A stretch of DNA of 64,000 nt from Bacilli bacterium (GTDB lineage Bacteria; Bacillota_I; Bacilli_A; RF39; UBA660): positions 77,123-141,122 of the forward strand of contig JAEENX010000007.1 in assembly GCA_016283935.1 (NCBI GenBank). The letters are read 5' to 3'. The first letter of the stretch is position 1. The number at the start of each line of letters is the position of its first letter. A program made the translations under genes and the position numbers. The notes beneath the pieces were generated by a model. It had not been told where the DNA came from, made no database searches, and saw only the letters and a program-made list of their open reading frames with translations. This document shows, one piece after another, positions 1 to 10,756 of this stretch.

Positions 1-334
1 TTATTTTAGTAATAGCTATATTATTACCTATATATTTTATATTAACTGTTGAATCAATACTACTATTAATATTGATGTTTAAAACTAATGGTTTATTAAC
101 ATTAAATTCTAAGTTTATATTATCTTTATTAACATCTAAATCTATATTTAAATATTTATTATAATCTAATCCTATTCTAGAATTAAACTTATCTTTAATA
201 GATACATTATAATTTCCATCTATTTTATAATCATCAAAATTAATAAATTCTATATCAGGTATATCAACTTTAATATCATTTATTTTAAATTTATTAGTTG
301 TTCTAACTGGAGTACTATTTAATATTTTTTCCAT
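1..334 (-). CDS. sufD: SufD-like Fe-S assembly protein, N-terminal part (runs off window edge)
   Basis: Open minus-strand frame from ATG at 334 to window edge (MEKILNSTPVRTTNKFKINDIKVDIPDIEFINFDDYKI...), directly downstream of sufB; identity inferred mainly from operon position. Confidence 0.5.
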   Translation of the reverse strand, partial: MEKILNSTPVRTTNKFKINDIKVDIPDIEFINFDDYKIDGNYNVSIKDKFNSRIGLDYNKYLNIDLDVNKDNINLEFNVNKPLVLNININSSIDSTVNIKYIGNNIAITKI

Positions 335-335
335 A

Positions 336-1742
336 TTATCCTATACTCCCTTCTAATTCTAAGTTAATAAGTCTATTCATTTCAACAGCATATTCAACTG
401 GGAATGCTTTAGCAATTGGTTCAGCAAATCCTCTTACTATTAATGCTTTTGCTTCCACTTCAGACATACCTCTAGACATTAAATAGAATATTGCTCTTTC
501 AGATATTTTACCAATTGAAGCTTCATGTGAAAAAACACAGTCAGATGTTTCTATGTTATTAACTGGAATAGTATCGCTTCTTGATTCTGAATCCATCATT
601 AATGATTCACATGAAAGTGCTAATTTAGAATTCTTAGCATTATTCTTAACCCAAGAATAACTTCTAAATAAGCATATACCTCCATCTTTAGAAATAGACT
701 TAGCATTCACTACTGTCTTAGTATTTGGAGCATTATGAATAACTTTAAAACCAGTATCTAAGTTTTGTCCTTTACCTGCAAATGATATATTAGTAAACTC
801 ACATTTAGCATTTCTTCCATTTAATACACTTAATGGATATAACATAGATACTTTAGAACCAAATGAACCCATGATCCATTCAATAGTTCCATTTTCTTCT
901 ACATAACATTTTTTAGTATTTAAATTTAACATATTCTTAGACCAATTCTCTATTGTACTAAATCTTAAATATGCATTCTTTTTAACAAATAATTCTACAC
1001 ATCCAGCATGTAAATTTAATTCATTATAACCAGGAGCTGAACATCCTTCAATAAATTCTAATGATGCTGAATCTTCAACAATTATTAAAGTATGTTCAAA
1101 TTGTCCTGCACCTTTTTCATTCAATCTAAAATATGATTGTAATGGTTGATCTAATTTAACACCAGCAGGTATATAAACAAATGAACCACCTGAAAATAAT
1201 GCATAATGTAAAGCTATATATTTGTGATCTGTTAATGGTACAGCTTTAGTAAAATATTCTTTTACTAATTCAGGATATTCTTGAATAGCAACATCAAAGT
1301 TAGTATATATAACACCTAACTCTTTCATCTTTTCAGTTAAATTATGATATATCATTTCAGAGTCAAATTGAGCTCCTACTCCTGCAAGATTTTTCTTTTC
1401 ATCTTCAGGTATACCTAACTTATCAAATACTTCTTTAATATCATCAGGTACATCTTCCCAACTTCTATTCTCACCTGTACTAGGTTTAACATATGTTAAT
1501 AATTCATCTATATTTAAATAACTAATATCTGGTCCCCAATCAGGATCTTCCATTTTATTATATAAATCTAAAGCTTTTAATCTTATATTTAAAACCCAAT
1601 CAGGTTCATTTTTTTCTTTAGATATATTTCTAACTATCTCTTCTGATAATCCTAATATTTTTTTAGAAGATTCTAAAGTACTTTTAATATTATAAATATT
1701 TCTAGTTTCTTTATCTTCATATTCATTTATATTAGTTTTCAT
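336..1742 (-). CDS. sufB: Fe-S cluster assembly protein SufB
   Basis: 468 aa; SufB-typical stretches FVYIPAGVKLDQPLQSYFRLN, IVEDSASLEFIEGCSAP, SRSDTIPVNNIE, HEASIGKISERAIFYLMSRGMSE. Confidence 0.97.
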   Translation of the reverse strand: MKTNINEYEDKETRNIYNIKSTLESSKKILGLSEEIVRNISKEKNEPDWVLNIRLKALDLYNKMEDPDWGPDISYLNIDELLTYVKPSTGENRSWEDVPDDIKEVFDKLGIPEDEKKNLAGVGAQFDSEMIYHNLTEKMKELGVIYTNFDVAIQEYPELVKEYFTKAVPLTDHKYIALHYALFSGGSFVYIPAGVKLDQPLQSYFRLNEKGAGQFEHTLIIVEDSASLEFIEGCSAPGYNELNLHAGCVELFVKKNAYLRFSTIENWSKNMLNLNTKKCYVEENGTIEWIMGSFGSKVSMLYPLSVLNGRNAKCEFTNISFAGKGQNLDTGFKVIHNAPNTKTVVNAKSISKDGGICLFRSYSWVKNNAKNSKLALSCESLMMDSESRSDTIPVNNIETSDCVFSHEASIGKISERAIFYLMSRGMSEVEAKALIVRGFAEPIAKAFPVEYAVEMNRLINLELEGSIG

Positions 1743-2484
1743 GATTTTCTCCTAGATATTTTTTATATCCATTTTGATCTATATAATTAGCTAAAGACAT
1801 ATCTCCAGATTCAACAATTTTACCATTTACTAATACATGAACTTTATCAACATTTAATCCATCTAAAATCTTAGTACTATGTGTAATTATTAATACAGCA
1901 TTACTATCATTTTTATAAAGATTAATACCTTTTACTACTGTTTTAATAGCATCAACATCTAATCCTGAATCTGTTTCATCTAACATTACTAATTTAGGAT
2001 TATAAGTTAACATTTGTAATATTTCATTTTTCTTTTTTTCTCCACCAGAGAAACCAACATTAAAATCTCTATTAAGATATGATTTATTCATATCTAATTT
2101 ATTCATGTTTTCACTTATCTCTTTTGATAATTCAACAATAGATTGTTTTTCACCTGTAATAGATTTTTTAGTACTCTTTAAAAAGTGAGCTAAAGTAATA
2201 CCAGGAATTTCTTCAGGAGTTTGAAAAGACATGAATATACCTAATTTAGCTATTTCATTAGTTCTCATATTAGTAATATCTTGTCCTTCAAATTCTATAT
2301 TACCTTCAGTTACTATATATCTTGGATTATTTAATATAGTATTAGCTAAAGTAGATTTACCTGATCCATTTGGCCCCATGATAACATGTACTTCACCAGG
2401 ATTAATTTCTAAATCTAATCCATTTAATATTTTTTTATCATGATCATCTTCTGCAATTGTATATAAATTATTAATCTTTAACAT
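1732..2484 (-). CDS. sufC: Fe-S cluster assembly ATPase SufC
   Basis: Walker A GPNGSGKS, signature GFSGGEKKKNEI, Walker B LVMLDETDSGLD; overlaps sufB. Confidence 0.97.
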   Translation of the reverse strand: MLKINNLYTIAEDDHDKKILNGLDLEINPGEVHVIMGPNGSGKSTLANTILNNPRYIVTEGNIEFEGQDITNMRTNEIAKLGIFMSFQTPEEIPGITLAHFLKSTKKSITGEKQSIVELSKEISENMNKLDMNKSYLNRDFNVGFSGGEKKKNEILQMLTYNPKLVMLDETDSGLDVDAIKTVVKGINLYKNDSNAVLIITHSTKILDGLNVDKVHVLVNGKIVESGDMSLANYIDQNGYKKYLGENHEN

Positions 2485-2485
2485 A

Positions 2486-2890
2486 TTACTTATCCTCCAT
2501 CAAATCTTCTAAAGTTTTATTTTCTAAGAAAGTATTAATAGTATCATCTAATTCTTTCCATATACCTATTGATTTACACATACTCTTTCTATTACAAGTA
2601 TTACTTGTAATACATTCTACAGGAGCTAAACTTCCCTCACTTGCTTCTAGTATTTCAAGTATTGTATATTCATTAGGTTTTCTTTTTAATTTATATCCTC
2701 CATCACTTCCACGTGAAGTAATAAAGAAATCTTTATTATTTAAACTAGGAATAATTTTTTCTAAATACTTTAATGATAATTCTTCTTCACTTGCTATTTC
2801 ATTTAATCTAACAAATCTATCTTCATGGTACTTATTAGCTAAATTTTCCATTATTATTAAAGCATATCTTCCTTTTGTTGATATACGCAT
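2486..2890 (-). CDS. Rrf2-family transcriptional regulator (IscR-like)
   Basis: MRISTKGRYALIIMENLA N-terminus, C-terminal CITSNTCNRKSMC cysteine cluster; first gene of suf operon. Confidence 0.93.
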   Translation of the reverse strand: MRISTKGRYALIIMENLANKYHEDRFVRLNEIASEEELSLKYLEKIIPSLNNKDFFITSRGSDGGYKLKRKPNEYTILEILEASEGSLAPVECITSNTCNRKSMCKSIGIWKELDDTINTFLENKTLEDLMEDK

Positions 2891-2913
2891 ATAATCACCT
2901 GTAGATATATTTT

Positions 2914-2930
2914 ACTACTAAATTGGTAGG
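2914..2930. promoter_or_regulatory. Candidate Rrf2/IscR-like operator in suf promoter spacer
   Basis: Near-palindrome ACTACTAAATTGGTAGG lying between minus-strand -35 TTGTAA (2933-2938) and -10 TAAAAT (2909-2914), 18-bp spacer. Confidence 0.45.
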
Positions 2931-2955
2931 AATTACAAGAAAATAAAAAAAGATA

Positions 2956-3576
2956 TTATTTATTAATATCTTTTACTGGTACTAAAGCCAATTCTTTTTT
3001 CATACTTTGAACTATTTCAATTGGATTAGAGAATGCATTTTCTATATTATCATATTTAATACCTAATGCTTTTAAATCAGGCATAATTGATTTAATTGCA
3101 GCTTCTTTATCTACTACTCTTCCTTCTTTAGCTTCTATAACACAGAAAGTTAATAATGCTTGAATAAAATCTTCTTTTAAATCAAAAGCATACATTTCAT
3201 CTGATATATCATTATATCTTTGAATCATATATTTTAAGTATTCATCAGTTGAAGGGAAAATAATTTTCTTTGTTCTTATATAATTTATAATTCTTCTTAA
3301 AATATTAACACATTCATCTTCTGCAGTTATTAAATAATCATATACTGATTCATTTACTAAACCATCTTTAAAGAATTCCATATCATGTTCATGATAAATA
3401 CGAATCATTTCACTTATTTTATTATTAAACATAATTGCAACATTATGCATTCCATTTGCGCCTATTTTAGAACAAAATGGTTTTATAAATTCTATCGAAT
3501 CATTTACTAGTATATATTCAGAATCTATTAAAGATCTAAATCTTAATAAGTTTTTTCTTTCTTCAATCGATACCAT
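2956..3576 (-). CDS. Conserved hypothetical protein
   Basis: ORF; internal ATG (MVSIEERK) preferred because of SD-like GGAGAAGGGG just upstream. Confidence 0.7.
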   Translation of the reverse strand: MVSIEERKNLLRFRSLIDSEYILVNDSIEFIKPFCSKIGANGMHNVAIMFNNKISEMIRIYHEHDMEFFKDGLVNESVYDYLITAEDECVNILRRIINYIRTKKIIFPSTDEYLKYMIQRYNDISDEMYAFDLKEDFIQALLTFCVIEAKEGRVVDKEAAIKSIMPDLKALGIKYDNIENAFSNPIEIVQSMKKELALVPVKDINK

Positions 3577-3626
3577 ATAATCCCCTTCTCCCATTGGTTT
3601 TATATTCTATCATATATTATTAAAAA

Positions 3627-4472
3627 TTAATACAAATTATCTGTAATTGTAACTGTTATTCCTTTATCTAACAATTTATCTTTTTCATTTTGTTTATTAA
3701 CAGTATAAACCACTAATACAAAATTTTTGTTAATTAATCTTTGTAATTCATCATCATTAAAGAATTTCTTATTAAATAAAATAACACTGAAATGATAATT
3801 ATATGCATCCTTCAATGCATCATTTATCAATGGATATCCTTTGTATAAAGATAATACTAAATTTTCTTCTTTAAAATTATATATCTTCATCATTTGTTCT
3901 TTTTGCTTAGGATAATATAATTGAAATATTAATCTATCTTTATATTCATTAGGAATCTTATTTATCATTTCAATTGCAATATCAACAATAGTTTTATCTG
4001 TATGTTGTTCTACTTTAGTATCAACCATGATATATAAATTAGAATTATTTTCCATATATTTAATAACATCATTAAAATCCATTGGAGTAAATCCATCTTT
4101 ATCATAACTCATATATTCTTCATATGTAGGAACATATCTAAAACCTTTATCTCTATATAAATGAGAACATACTAATACATTATCACTTGTATAATCAAAA
4201 TCTAATTCTACTACTCTTATTTCTTCATCTACTGTAGACATTAAAAAGCTTTCTATAGCTTCCTTAGAATTAGTATGATCTAAATTATTAAATATTCCAC
4301 CTGCATGTGCAATCATATTTGTTTTACTATACCAAGCATTTTCATTTCTAACTATATTAGGCATTTTACTTTCATCAAAGTATTCATCTTTATATGGAAG
4401 TAAAGCAATAACAATATAAATAATAGCAACTATTATGATTGCTATAACACATAATAATATTTTCTTTTTCAT
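3627..4472 (-). CDS. Membrane-anchored glycerophosphodiester phosphodiesterase-like protein
   Basis: N-terminal TM; IAHAGGIFNNLDHTNSKEAIESF, VELDFDYTSDNVLVCSHL and C-terminal TVNKQNEKDKLLDKGITVTITDNL resemble GDPD domains. Confidence 0.75.
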   Translation of the reverse strand: MKKKILLCVIAIIIVAIIYIVIALLPYKDEYFDESKMPNIVRNENAWYSKTNMIAHAGGIFNNLDHTNSKEAIESFLMSTVDEEIRVVELDFDYTSDNVLVCSHLYRDKGFRYVPTYEEYMSYDKDGFTPMDFNDVIKYMENNSNLYIMVDTKVEQHTDKTIVDIAIEMINKIPNEYKDRLIFQLYYPKQKEQMMKIYNFKEENLVLSLYKGYPLINDALKDAYNYHFSVILFNKKFFNDDELQRLINKNFVLVVYTVNKQNEKDKLLDKGITVTITDNLY

Positions 4473-4520
4473 AGCTTACCTCGTAATTTATAATATCATA
4501 TAAAAATTAAAAAAAGAAAG

Positions 4521-5540
4521 TTAATTTTTAAATACTTTCTTTTTATATTTAATAACAAAATAAATTGCTACTAGAATACCTACAGGTATTAATAATAATA
4601 GATAATTGAAAATTCCTGTATCAGGATTCTTTGTTATTTCTTGAATTGTTTTTTCTTCTACAATCTCATTTGAATCATTTGAATCATTTTCTTGATTAAC
4701 CATAAGAACTGTTTCAACATTATCTCTTATTGAAATAAAAGATTTTAAATTACCATAATAATCTTTAATAGAATTATTAAACATAATATTTGATAATTGT
4801 AAAATATTATCTGTTGAATCTATATTCTCTATTTCAGATAATGAACCTGTATAAACTGCATCAAATACACCAATTAATTTACCTGGATAATTAGCGTCTA
4901 AAGCTATACCAGCACCTTGAAAAACAAGTGAGAAATCTTCACCATAAACATAAAGTGGATCGTCAATATTAGCTTTTTCAACAATATCATATTCTTTGTC
5001 AGATTTATAATTTTCAATTTTTACTTTATTATTTAAACTTTTTAAAGAAAATGCGAAACCTTTTAAAACTATATCATAATTTAAGATACTATCATCCATT
5101 AAATTAACTTTTTCTTTAGAATCAAGACTTATACCACATTTTGCTTTTCCAGTTGTTTTAAAATTTGTACTATCACATGTTAAAAATAATTCATAATTAT
5201 CATATTCAGATTCTATAGTAATGTATTCATCATTACCAATATCAGAAGTAGTAACAGTCCAATTAACTGATTCATTATTTACATAAGGTAAAACCAATCC
5301 TGAATTTCTATCAATTACTCCATCAACAAAAATACCATTTATAATAATGCGAAACCCTGTTCCATGTAATGAACCATTTACTCCACCATAAACAATATTT
5401 CCAGAAGCTAATTTTGTGCCATTAACATCTCCTACATAATATCTTTCTGCAGTAGCAGAAAAAGATTCATTAAATGCAAAAATAATTGCTAATAATAAAC
5501 ACGCAAATATTAAATATAAACCCTTAAATAGTTTCTTCAT
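4521..5540 (-). CDS. Surface protein with NPDTG sortase-type anchor
   Basis: Signal peptide at N-term; C-term KNPDTGIFNYLLLLIPVGILVAIYFVIKYKKKVFKN (motif, hydrophobic helix, positive tail). Confidence 0.8.
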   Translation of the reverse strand: MKKLFKGLYLIFACLLLAIIFAFNESFSATAERYYVGDVNGTKLASGNIVYGGVNGSLHGTGFRIIINGIFVDGVIDRNSGLVLPYVNNESVNWTVTTSDIGNDEYITIESEYDNYELFLTCDSTNFKTTGKAKCGISLDSKEKVNLMDDSILNYDIVLKGFAFSLKSLNNKVKIENYKSDKEYDIVEKANIDDPLYVYGEDFSLVFQGAGIALDANYPGKLIGVFDAVYTGSLSEIENIDSTDNILQLSNIMFNNSIKDYYGNLKSFISIRDNVETVLMVNQENDSNDSNEIVEEKTIQEITKNPDTGIFNYLLLLIPVGILVAIYFVIKYKKKVFKN

Positions 5541-5562
5541 ACTATCACCTAACTATAATATA

Positions 5563-7485
5563 CTACTTATTATCTTTATCAACAATATGTATGTTAAATA
5601 TAAATATACATATTAACATTACACATGGTATAAAAGCCCTATATGTAAAGAATAAATGTGTTGTTGAATGTGTTGATAAAGTGTAAAATCTTACAATTGG
5701 TATTATTGAAATTAATATTAACCAAAGATATTTTATCCTATCTTTATAATTAAATACGAAATTATATATAGCTATTAATAATACTAATGCTAATACAAAT
5801 AAATCGTATTGTATAAAGCATATAGGAAACATAAATCTAAAAGAATTAATAATTGAAACAGATCCCAAAATAAGAGGACTCATTTTATTGTCGTATATTC
5901 TTACCACCATATCACTTTTTAGAAGATTAATAAATGATGGTCCATAATAAATAATATCTATAAGCCATTTTAATCCGAACGTAATAGCATATCCTAAAAC
6001 CCAGCAAATAGAATACTTTAATATATTTTTTAATTTGATTTCTTTTTTATCTTTAATAAATAAATAAAGATATATAAACATAGGTATTGTAAATGATATT
6101 GTTTCAACTGTTAAAAAATCAAAAAAACATGTTAGCATTCCAGATATAAATAAAAGTACATCCACATATTTACTATTTTTTTTATACATATTAATAATTA
6201 ATAAAGAAATCACATAAGCTATTATAAAAATGAAAGCTGTTTCAAAACATAAATATGCTATATATGAATTTGTAATTATACTTGCTAATAAAAATACTAT
6301 CGCTAACCATTTATCATTCTTAAATAAAACCACTAATAATAATATAAATAAAGTAATACAAATTATAGCAATAATTATATGTATATATTTTGCATTCATT
6401 AATGCTAATAATGGTCTTAAAATAATAATATATCCATGCCAATATCTAGCATATTGTTCCTTTTCGTATATACCATTAGATGTCTCCAAAAATGATTTTT
6501 TTGTTCTATGTAATTCATCTATCTTGTATTGATTCATTTCAATAATTGAATTAATTTTATTATTTGAATCTACTAAACTTGCAATAGAAATCATAACACA
6601 ATCAATACTATTATCTAATTTAAAACCACGATAATCATTATTATCTAATTTATTATGATAATTATCTTCTAAATAATACTTATAACTATCTATAGCATTG
6701 TTACTTATATTATTAGATTTAAAACAACATAAATATAATAATATTATTAGTATAAACATTGTAATAATAAAAGTAGTTAAATATCTAAATAAATATGAAT
6801 TATCATATTTAATTTTATTAATAAGTTTTAAATGTCTAAAACCATCTTTAAAAATATTTAAATGAGACTTTCCTATTCTTTCATCTTTAAAATATTTAGT
6901 ATTATCATTTATCATTTTTAACTTTTTTAGTTTGGCTTTTATAATCATTTCAGAAGCAAATTCCATACCATTAGATTGTAAATCTAATCCTTTTATTTTC
7001 TCAGTATTGAAAGCTCTTAATCCACAATGAAAATCTTTTATTTTGGTATTAAACAATATATTGCCAATTAATGTTAATACTTTAGCTCCAATTACACGAC
7101 TTAATTTAAATGCATCTTTTTTAGATTCTTGATTAAATCTATTACCTACTACTAAATCATATCCTTTATCCAACATTTTAATCATTTTAGGAATAGACTC
7201 AGTATCATAACTACAATCTGAATCTAACATTACTATATATTTTCCATTAGATTCATTTATTCCTTTTTTTAATGCTGATCCATATCCTTTTAGTTCTTCA
7301 TTTATTACTTTTACTTTATTCTTTTTCGCAATAGAAACAGATGAATCAATACTACCATTATCAACTACAATAATTTCATATTTATACTTAGAATTTTTCA
7401 TAACTTGTTTAACTGATTTAATACATTTATCTAAAGTATTTTCTTCATTTAAACATGGAAATATAATTGATACATCATTTTTCAT
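5563..7485 (-). CDS. Family 2 glycosyltransferase fused to polytopic membrane domain
   Basis: N-term VSIIFPCLNEENTLDKCIKSV...VVDNGSIDSS...LDSDCSYD; C-term multiple TM helices. Confidence 0.9.
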   Translation of the reverse strand: MKNDVSIIFPCLNEENTLDKCIKSVKQVMKNSKYKYEIIVVDNGSIDSSVSIAKKNKVKVINEELKGYGSALKKGINESNGKYIVMLDSDCSYDTESIPKMIKMLDKGYDLVVGNRFNQESKKDAFKLSRVIGAKVLTLIGNILFNTKIKDFHCGLRAFNTEKIKGLDLQSNGMEFASEMIIKAKLKKLKMINDNTKYFKDERIGKSHLNIFKDGFRHLKLINKIKYDNSYLFRYLTTFIITMFILIILLYLCCFKSNNISNNAIDSYKYYLEDNYHNKLDNNDYRGFKLDNSIDCVMISIASLVDSNNKINSIIEMNQYKIDELHRTKKSFLETSNGIYEKEQYARYWHGYIIILRPLLALMNAKYIHIIIAIICITLFILLLVVLFKNDKWLAIVFLLASIITNSYIAYLCFETAFIFIIAYVISLLIINMYKKNSKYVDVLLFISGMLTCFFDFLTVETISFTIPMFIYLYLFIKDKKEIKLKNILKYSICWVLGYAITFGLKWLIDIIYYGPSFINLLKSDMVVRIYDNKMSPLILGSVSIINSFRFMFPICFIQYDLFVLALVLLIAIYNFVFNYKDRIKYLWLILISIIPIVRFYTLSTHSTTHLFFTYRAFIPCVMLICIFIFNIHIVDKDNK

Positions 7486-7522
7486 ATTACCACCTATAAG
7501 AATTATAACATAAAAAAAAGAA

Positions 7523-8275
7523 CTATTTTAGTTCTCCTAAAGTCTTTTGTAATTTTATAGTATTTGTTTCATCTAGTTCTTCATTTTTAGAAATATCATA
7601 ATTATTAAATTTATAGAATTGACCATTACTCATATAATAAATATTTTTTATATTATAGAAATCTTTTCTAGCAACATCATAATAAATCATACTTAATTGA
7701 ATTCTTGCATCATCAGCTGCAAGTAATCCACCTGTATAGATAACGATGTTATCTGAAGATGGTTGATGATATTTTTGAAGATATCCAATTGTATATAAAT
7801 CTTGATCAGAATATCTTGTTGTTTTAGTTTTAAATACTTCATTTTTATCATTTATGCCATATGAAGGATGTGTATGAAAATGAACTACTACATTATAAGG
7901 ATTTGGATTCTTTTTAGTTTTCTCAGTTAATATAACTTTTTCTAAAATATTTCTTTTAGTAATATTAACTGATACATCAAAGCAATTATCATTTGCTAAT
8001 TCAAAATCACTTGCATATCCTTCAATTATTAAAGAATTATCTTTTACTCTTCCATAGAAAAAAGTTCCTGTTTCTGTAAATGACTTACTAGTAGTTTCAG
8101 CTAACTTCATGATTTTTTTAAAACATTTTTCGTTAAAAATTACACTTACATAAAAGGGAGCCATATCAGTAGTATGATCTACCCTAGCTTGATTTAATTT
8201 GTTATTAGAAACAGCTTTTGTTTTTAATAATCCATTAATTTCAGTCAATGCTTGTAAAGCTAACTCACCTATCAT
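7523..8275 (-). CDS. JAB/MPN (JAMM) metalloprotease-like domain protein
   Basis: JAMM-like signature: Glu in TETGTFFYG, HFHTHPSYG, then SDQD. Confidence 0.75.
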   Translation of the reverse strand: MIGELALQALTEINGLLKTKAVSNNKLNQARVDHTTDMAPFYVSVIFNEKCFKKIMKLAETTSKSFTETGTFFYGRVKDNSLIIEGYASDFELANDNCFDVSVNITKRNILEKVILTEKTKKNPNPYNVVVHFHTHPSYGINDKNEVFKTKTTRYSDQDLYTIGYLQKYHQPSSDNIVIYTGGLLAADDARIQLSMIYYDVARKDFYNIKNIYYMSNGQFYKFNNYDISKNEELDETNTIKLQKTLGELK

Positions 8276-8352
8276 ATTATCCCTTCTTTATGGTTTCATA
8301 TTCTAGCATATTATATTTTTTTTGGCAAAAAATAAGAGACTTAAAAAGTCTC

Positions 8353-9966
8353 TTATACTTGTATATCATCAAATCTTTTATCAGATACCTTAGTTAATCT
8401 TAACCATAGTAATAAAGCTATTATAGTAAACACTACTAAATATATTATTTGAATAATTGCATTAGATAATCCTAACATAGCTAAACCAATTAAGAATGCA
8501 GTAGATAACATAGCAAGTCCCATTCCTAAAAATACTGATATTGATGAACTCATACTTTGTTTTACTATTTCAGTATCATTAGTTGCATCCATCTTAGGAT
8601 ATTTTAAGTTAACCATTATACCTATTAATTCTGCTATAAACGGTAATAATATAGATGCATATAATGCACATATAATACTTACTATATCAAACTTAAATGC
8701 AATAAAAACTATAATATCACCAAGTAATAAACATGGAATTATTATAACCATTGCAGTTATAACTTTATATAACACAATCATTGATGATTTAATTGGTAAA
8801 CTCTTTAATATATTTAATGATTTACCTTCAAGTGAGATCATTGAACTAGTAATTGATGTCATGAATGCTGAGAATGCAAGCAATGCCATTAAACCAACTG
8901 GTATATAATTAATAAATACTTCAGGTGATACACCTTCCATTTTAGATACCAATTCTTGAATAATAACATCATATTTAACTGAAACAGCTATGCATGCAGC
9001 AACAAATATAACTAAACCAAATCCAGCATTAGTAATAAATACAGGAGTTGATACAAATCTTGAAAATTCTTTTTTTATGAAAGACATTAATCTACTTCTT
9101 GTTTTAATAACATATGGTTTATTATTATGTATTACTGATACACTCTTCATCTTTGAATTTAAATCAAAATATACTTTACCTATTATAAATATAATAATAG
9201 CAAATATAACAATATGACTAACAATATATATTAATAAATTAATAATATTAAAATCATGAACCATAGACATGTAAGCTCCAACTGGATAATAATACTTACA
9301 TATAAAACTATCAATAGTTCCAGCATTATTAGATAACATATTCATTAAAGCATCCATATTAAATGAATAATATAATACAAACAATAATAATGACATTGTT
9401 ATAATTGTTTGAACTAAATTCTTACCTTTAAACTTAGATGATATATAAGTTATTAAGAATCCAAATATACAAGATATTACAATAGGTATAATTGGTATTA
9501 TAAATAATGCAATTATTGATACTAGATAATATATCCATGATTGATTCATATTAACACCATATACAATCATAGATGGTGCCATGAACATACTATTAAATAA
9601 AAATTCAAATGCATAAAATTTAAACATTCTTATAAATAATATAGTCTTTTTATCTAAAGGTAATGAGAATAATATTTGATCATCCTTACAATTAAATAAT
9701 AATGATCCTGATTTATAGAAACCTTCAAATAAAGTAATTATTGAAAAAGCAAAAGTAAATAAAGTAAGCATTATATATTGTTGATTCATTGGTTTAAATT
9801 GTTCCATTAAACTATAAGCATATCCACCCATATAAACTGCAATTATAAGAAAAAATACTACAGGCACAAGAATATTCGAAGTTTTACTAGCCTTTTTAGA
9901 TTTTATCTTAAATAAACTCATATCTTGAGATAGACATACTTTTAATAACTTTAAAGTCCTACTCAT
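8353..9966 (-). CDS. ABC transporter permease
   Basis: 537 aa polytopic protein; adjacent to ABC ATPase. Confidence 0.85.
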   Translation of the reverse strand: MSRTLKLLKVCLSQDMSLFKIKSKKASKTSNILVPVVFFLIIAVYMGGYAYSLMEQFKPMNQQYIMLTLFTFAFSIITLFEGFYKSGSLLFNCKDDQILFSLPLDKKTILFIRMFKFYAFEFLFNSMFMAPSMIVYGVNMNQSWIYYLVSIIALFIIPIIPIVISCIFGFLITYISSKFKGKNLVQTIITMSLLLFVLYYSFNMDALMNMLSNNAGTIDSFICKYYYPVGAYMSMVHDFNIINLLIYIVSHIVIFAIIIFIIGKVYFDLNSKMKSVSVIHNNKPYVIKTRSRLMSFIKKEFSRFVSTPVFITNAGFGLVIFVAACIAVSVKYDVIIQELVSKMEGVSPEVFINYIPVGLMALLAFSAFMTSITSSMISLEGKSLNILKSLPIKSSMIVLYKVITAMVIIIPCLLLGDIIVFIAFKFDIVSIICALYASILLPFIAELIGIMVNLKYPKMDATNDTEIVKQSMSSSISVFLGMGLAMLSTAFLIGLAMLGLSNAIIQIIYLVVFTIIALLLWLRLTKVSDKRFDDIQV

Positions 9967-9967
9967 A

Positions 9968-10672
9968 TTAACCCTCTAATTCAAGGAATACTTTCTCTAA
10001 TGATTTATCCCCTTTTACTTCACTCATACTACCAGTTTTAACTAATATACCTTGTTTAATAATAGCAACTTTTGAACAAAGTTTTTCAGCTACATCTAAT
10101 ATATGTGTTGAATAAAAAACTATCTTACCTTCTTTAACCATTTCATTCATTACTTTTTTAAAATCAAATACTGCTTTAGGATCTAGACCAACAAATGGTT
10201 CATCCATAATTAGTATTTTAGGATCATGAGCCAATGCAGCAATCAATGCAATTTTTTGTTTCATACCATGTGAGAAAGATAATATTTGATCATTTAATAC
10301 ATTTTCAACTTCAAATAATTCTGCATATTTATGAATATTTTTTTCTCTTGTTTCTTGATCAACATCATACATATCACATATAAAATTAATAAAATCAATT
10401 GCTTTCATGTTTTCATATAATTCAGGATTATCAGGAACATAAGCCATTTCTTTTTTACATTCAATTGGATTAGTTTTAATAGATTTCCCATTTATTAAAA
10501 TATCTCCTTCATTAAAATCATGAATACCAACTATAGCTTTTATTAATGTTGTTTTACCTGCTCCATTGTGACCAATAAAAGCAAATATATCTCCATCTTC
10601 TACATTAAAAGTTATATCTTTAATAGCAACTTTATCACCATATTTTTTAGTTACATTTTTTATTTCTATCAT
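9968..10672 (-). CDS. ABC transporter ATP-binding protein
   Basis: GHNGAGKTT, LSFSHGMKQKIALIAALAHDPKILIMDEPFVGLD. Confidence 0.97.
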   Translation of the reverse strand: MIEIKNVTKKYGDKVAIKDITFNVEDGDIFAFIGHNGAGKTTLIKAIVGIHDFNEGDILINGKSIKTNPIECKKEMAYVPDNPELYENMKAIDFINFICDMYDVDQETREKNIHKYAELFEVENVLNDQILSFSHGMKQKIALIAALAHDPKILIMDEPFVGLDPKAVFDFKKVMNEMVKEGKIVFYSTHILDVAEKLCSKVAIIKQGILVKTGSMSEVKGDKSLEKVFLELEG

Positions 10673-10756
10673 ATAAACTCCTCCATTTAAAATTCTAAAG
10701 TAAGTATATCATTATTACATAAAAAGAAAAAGGACTTATAAAAGTCCTTTACTTAT

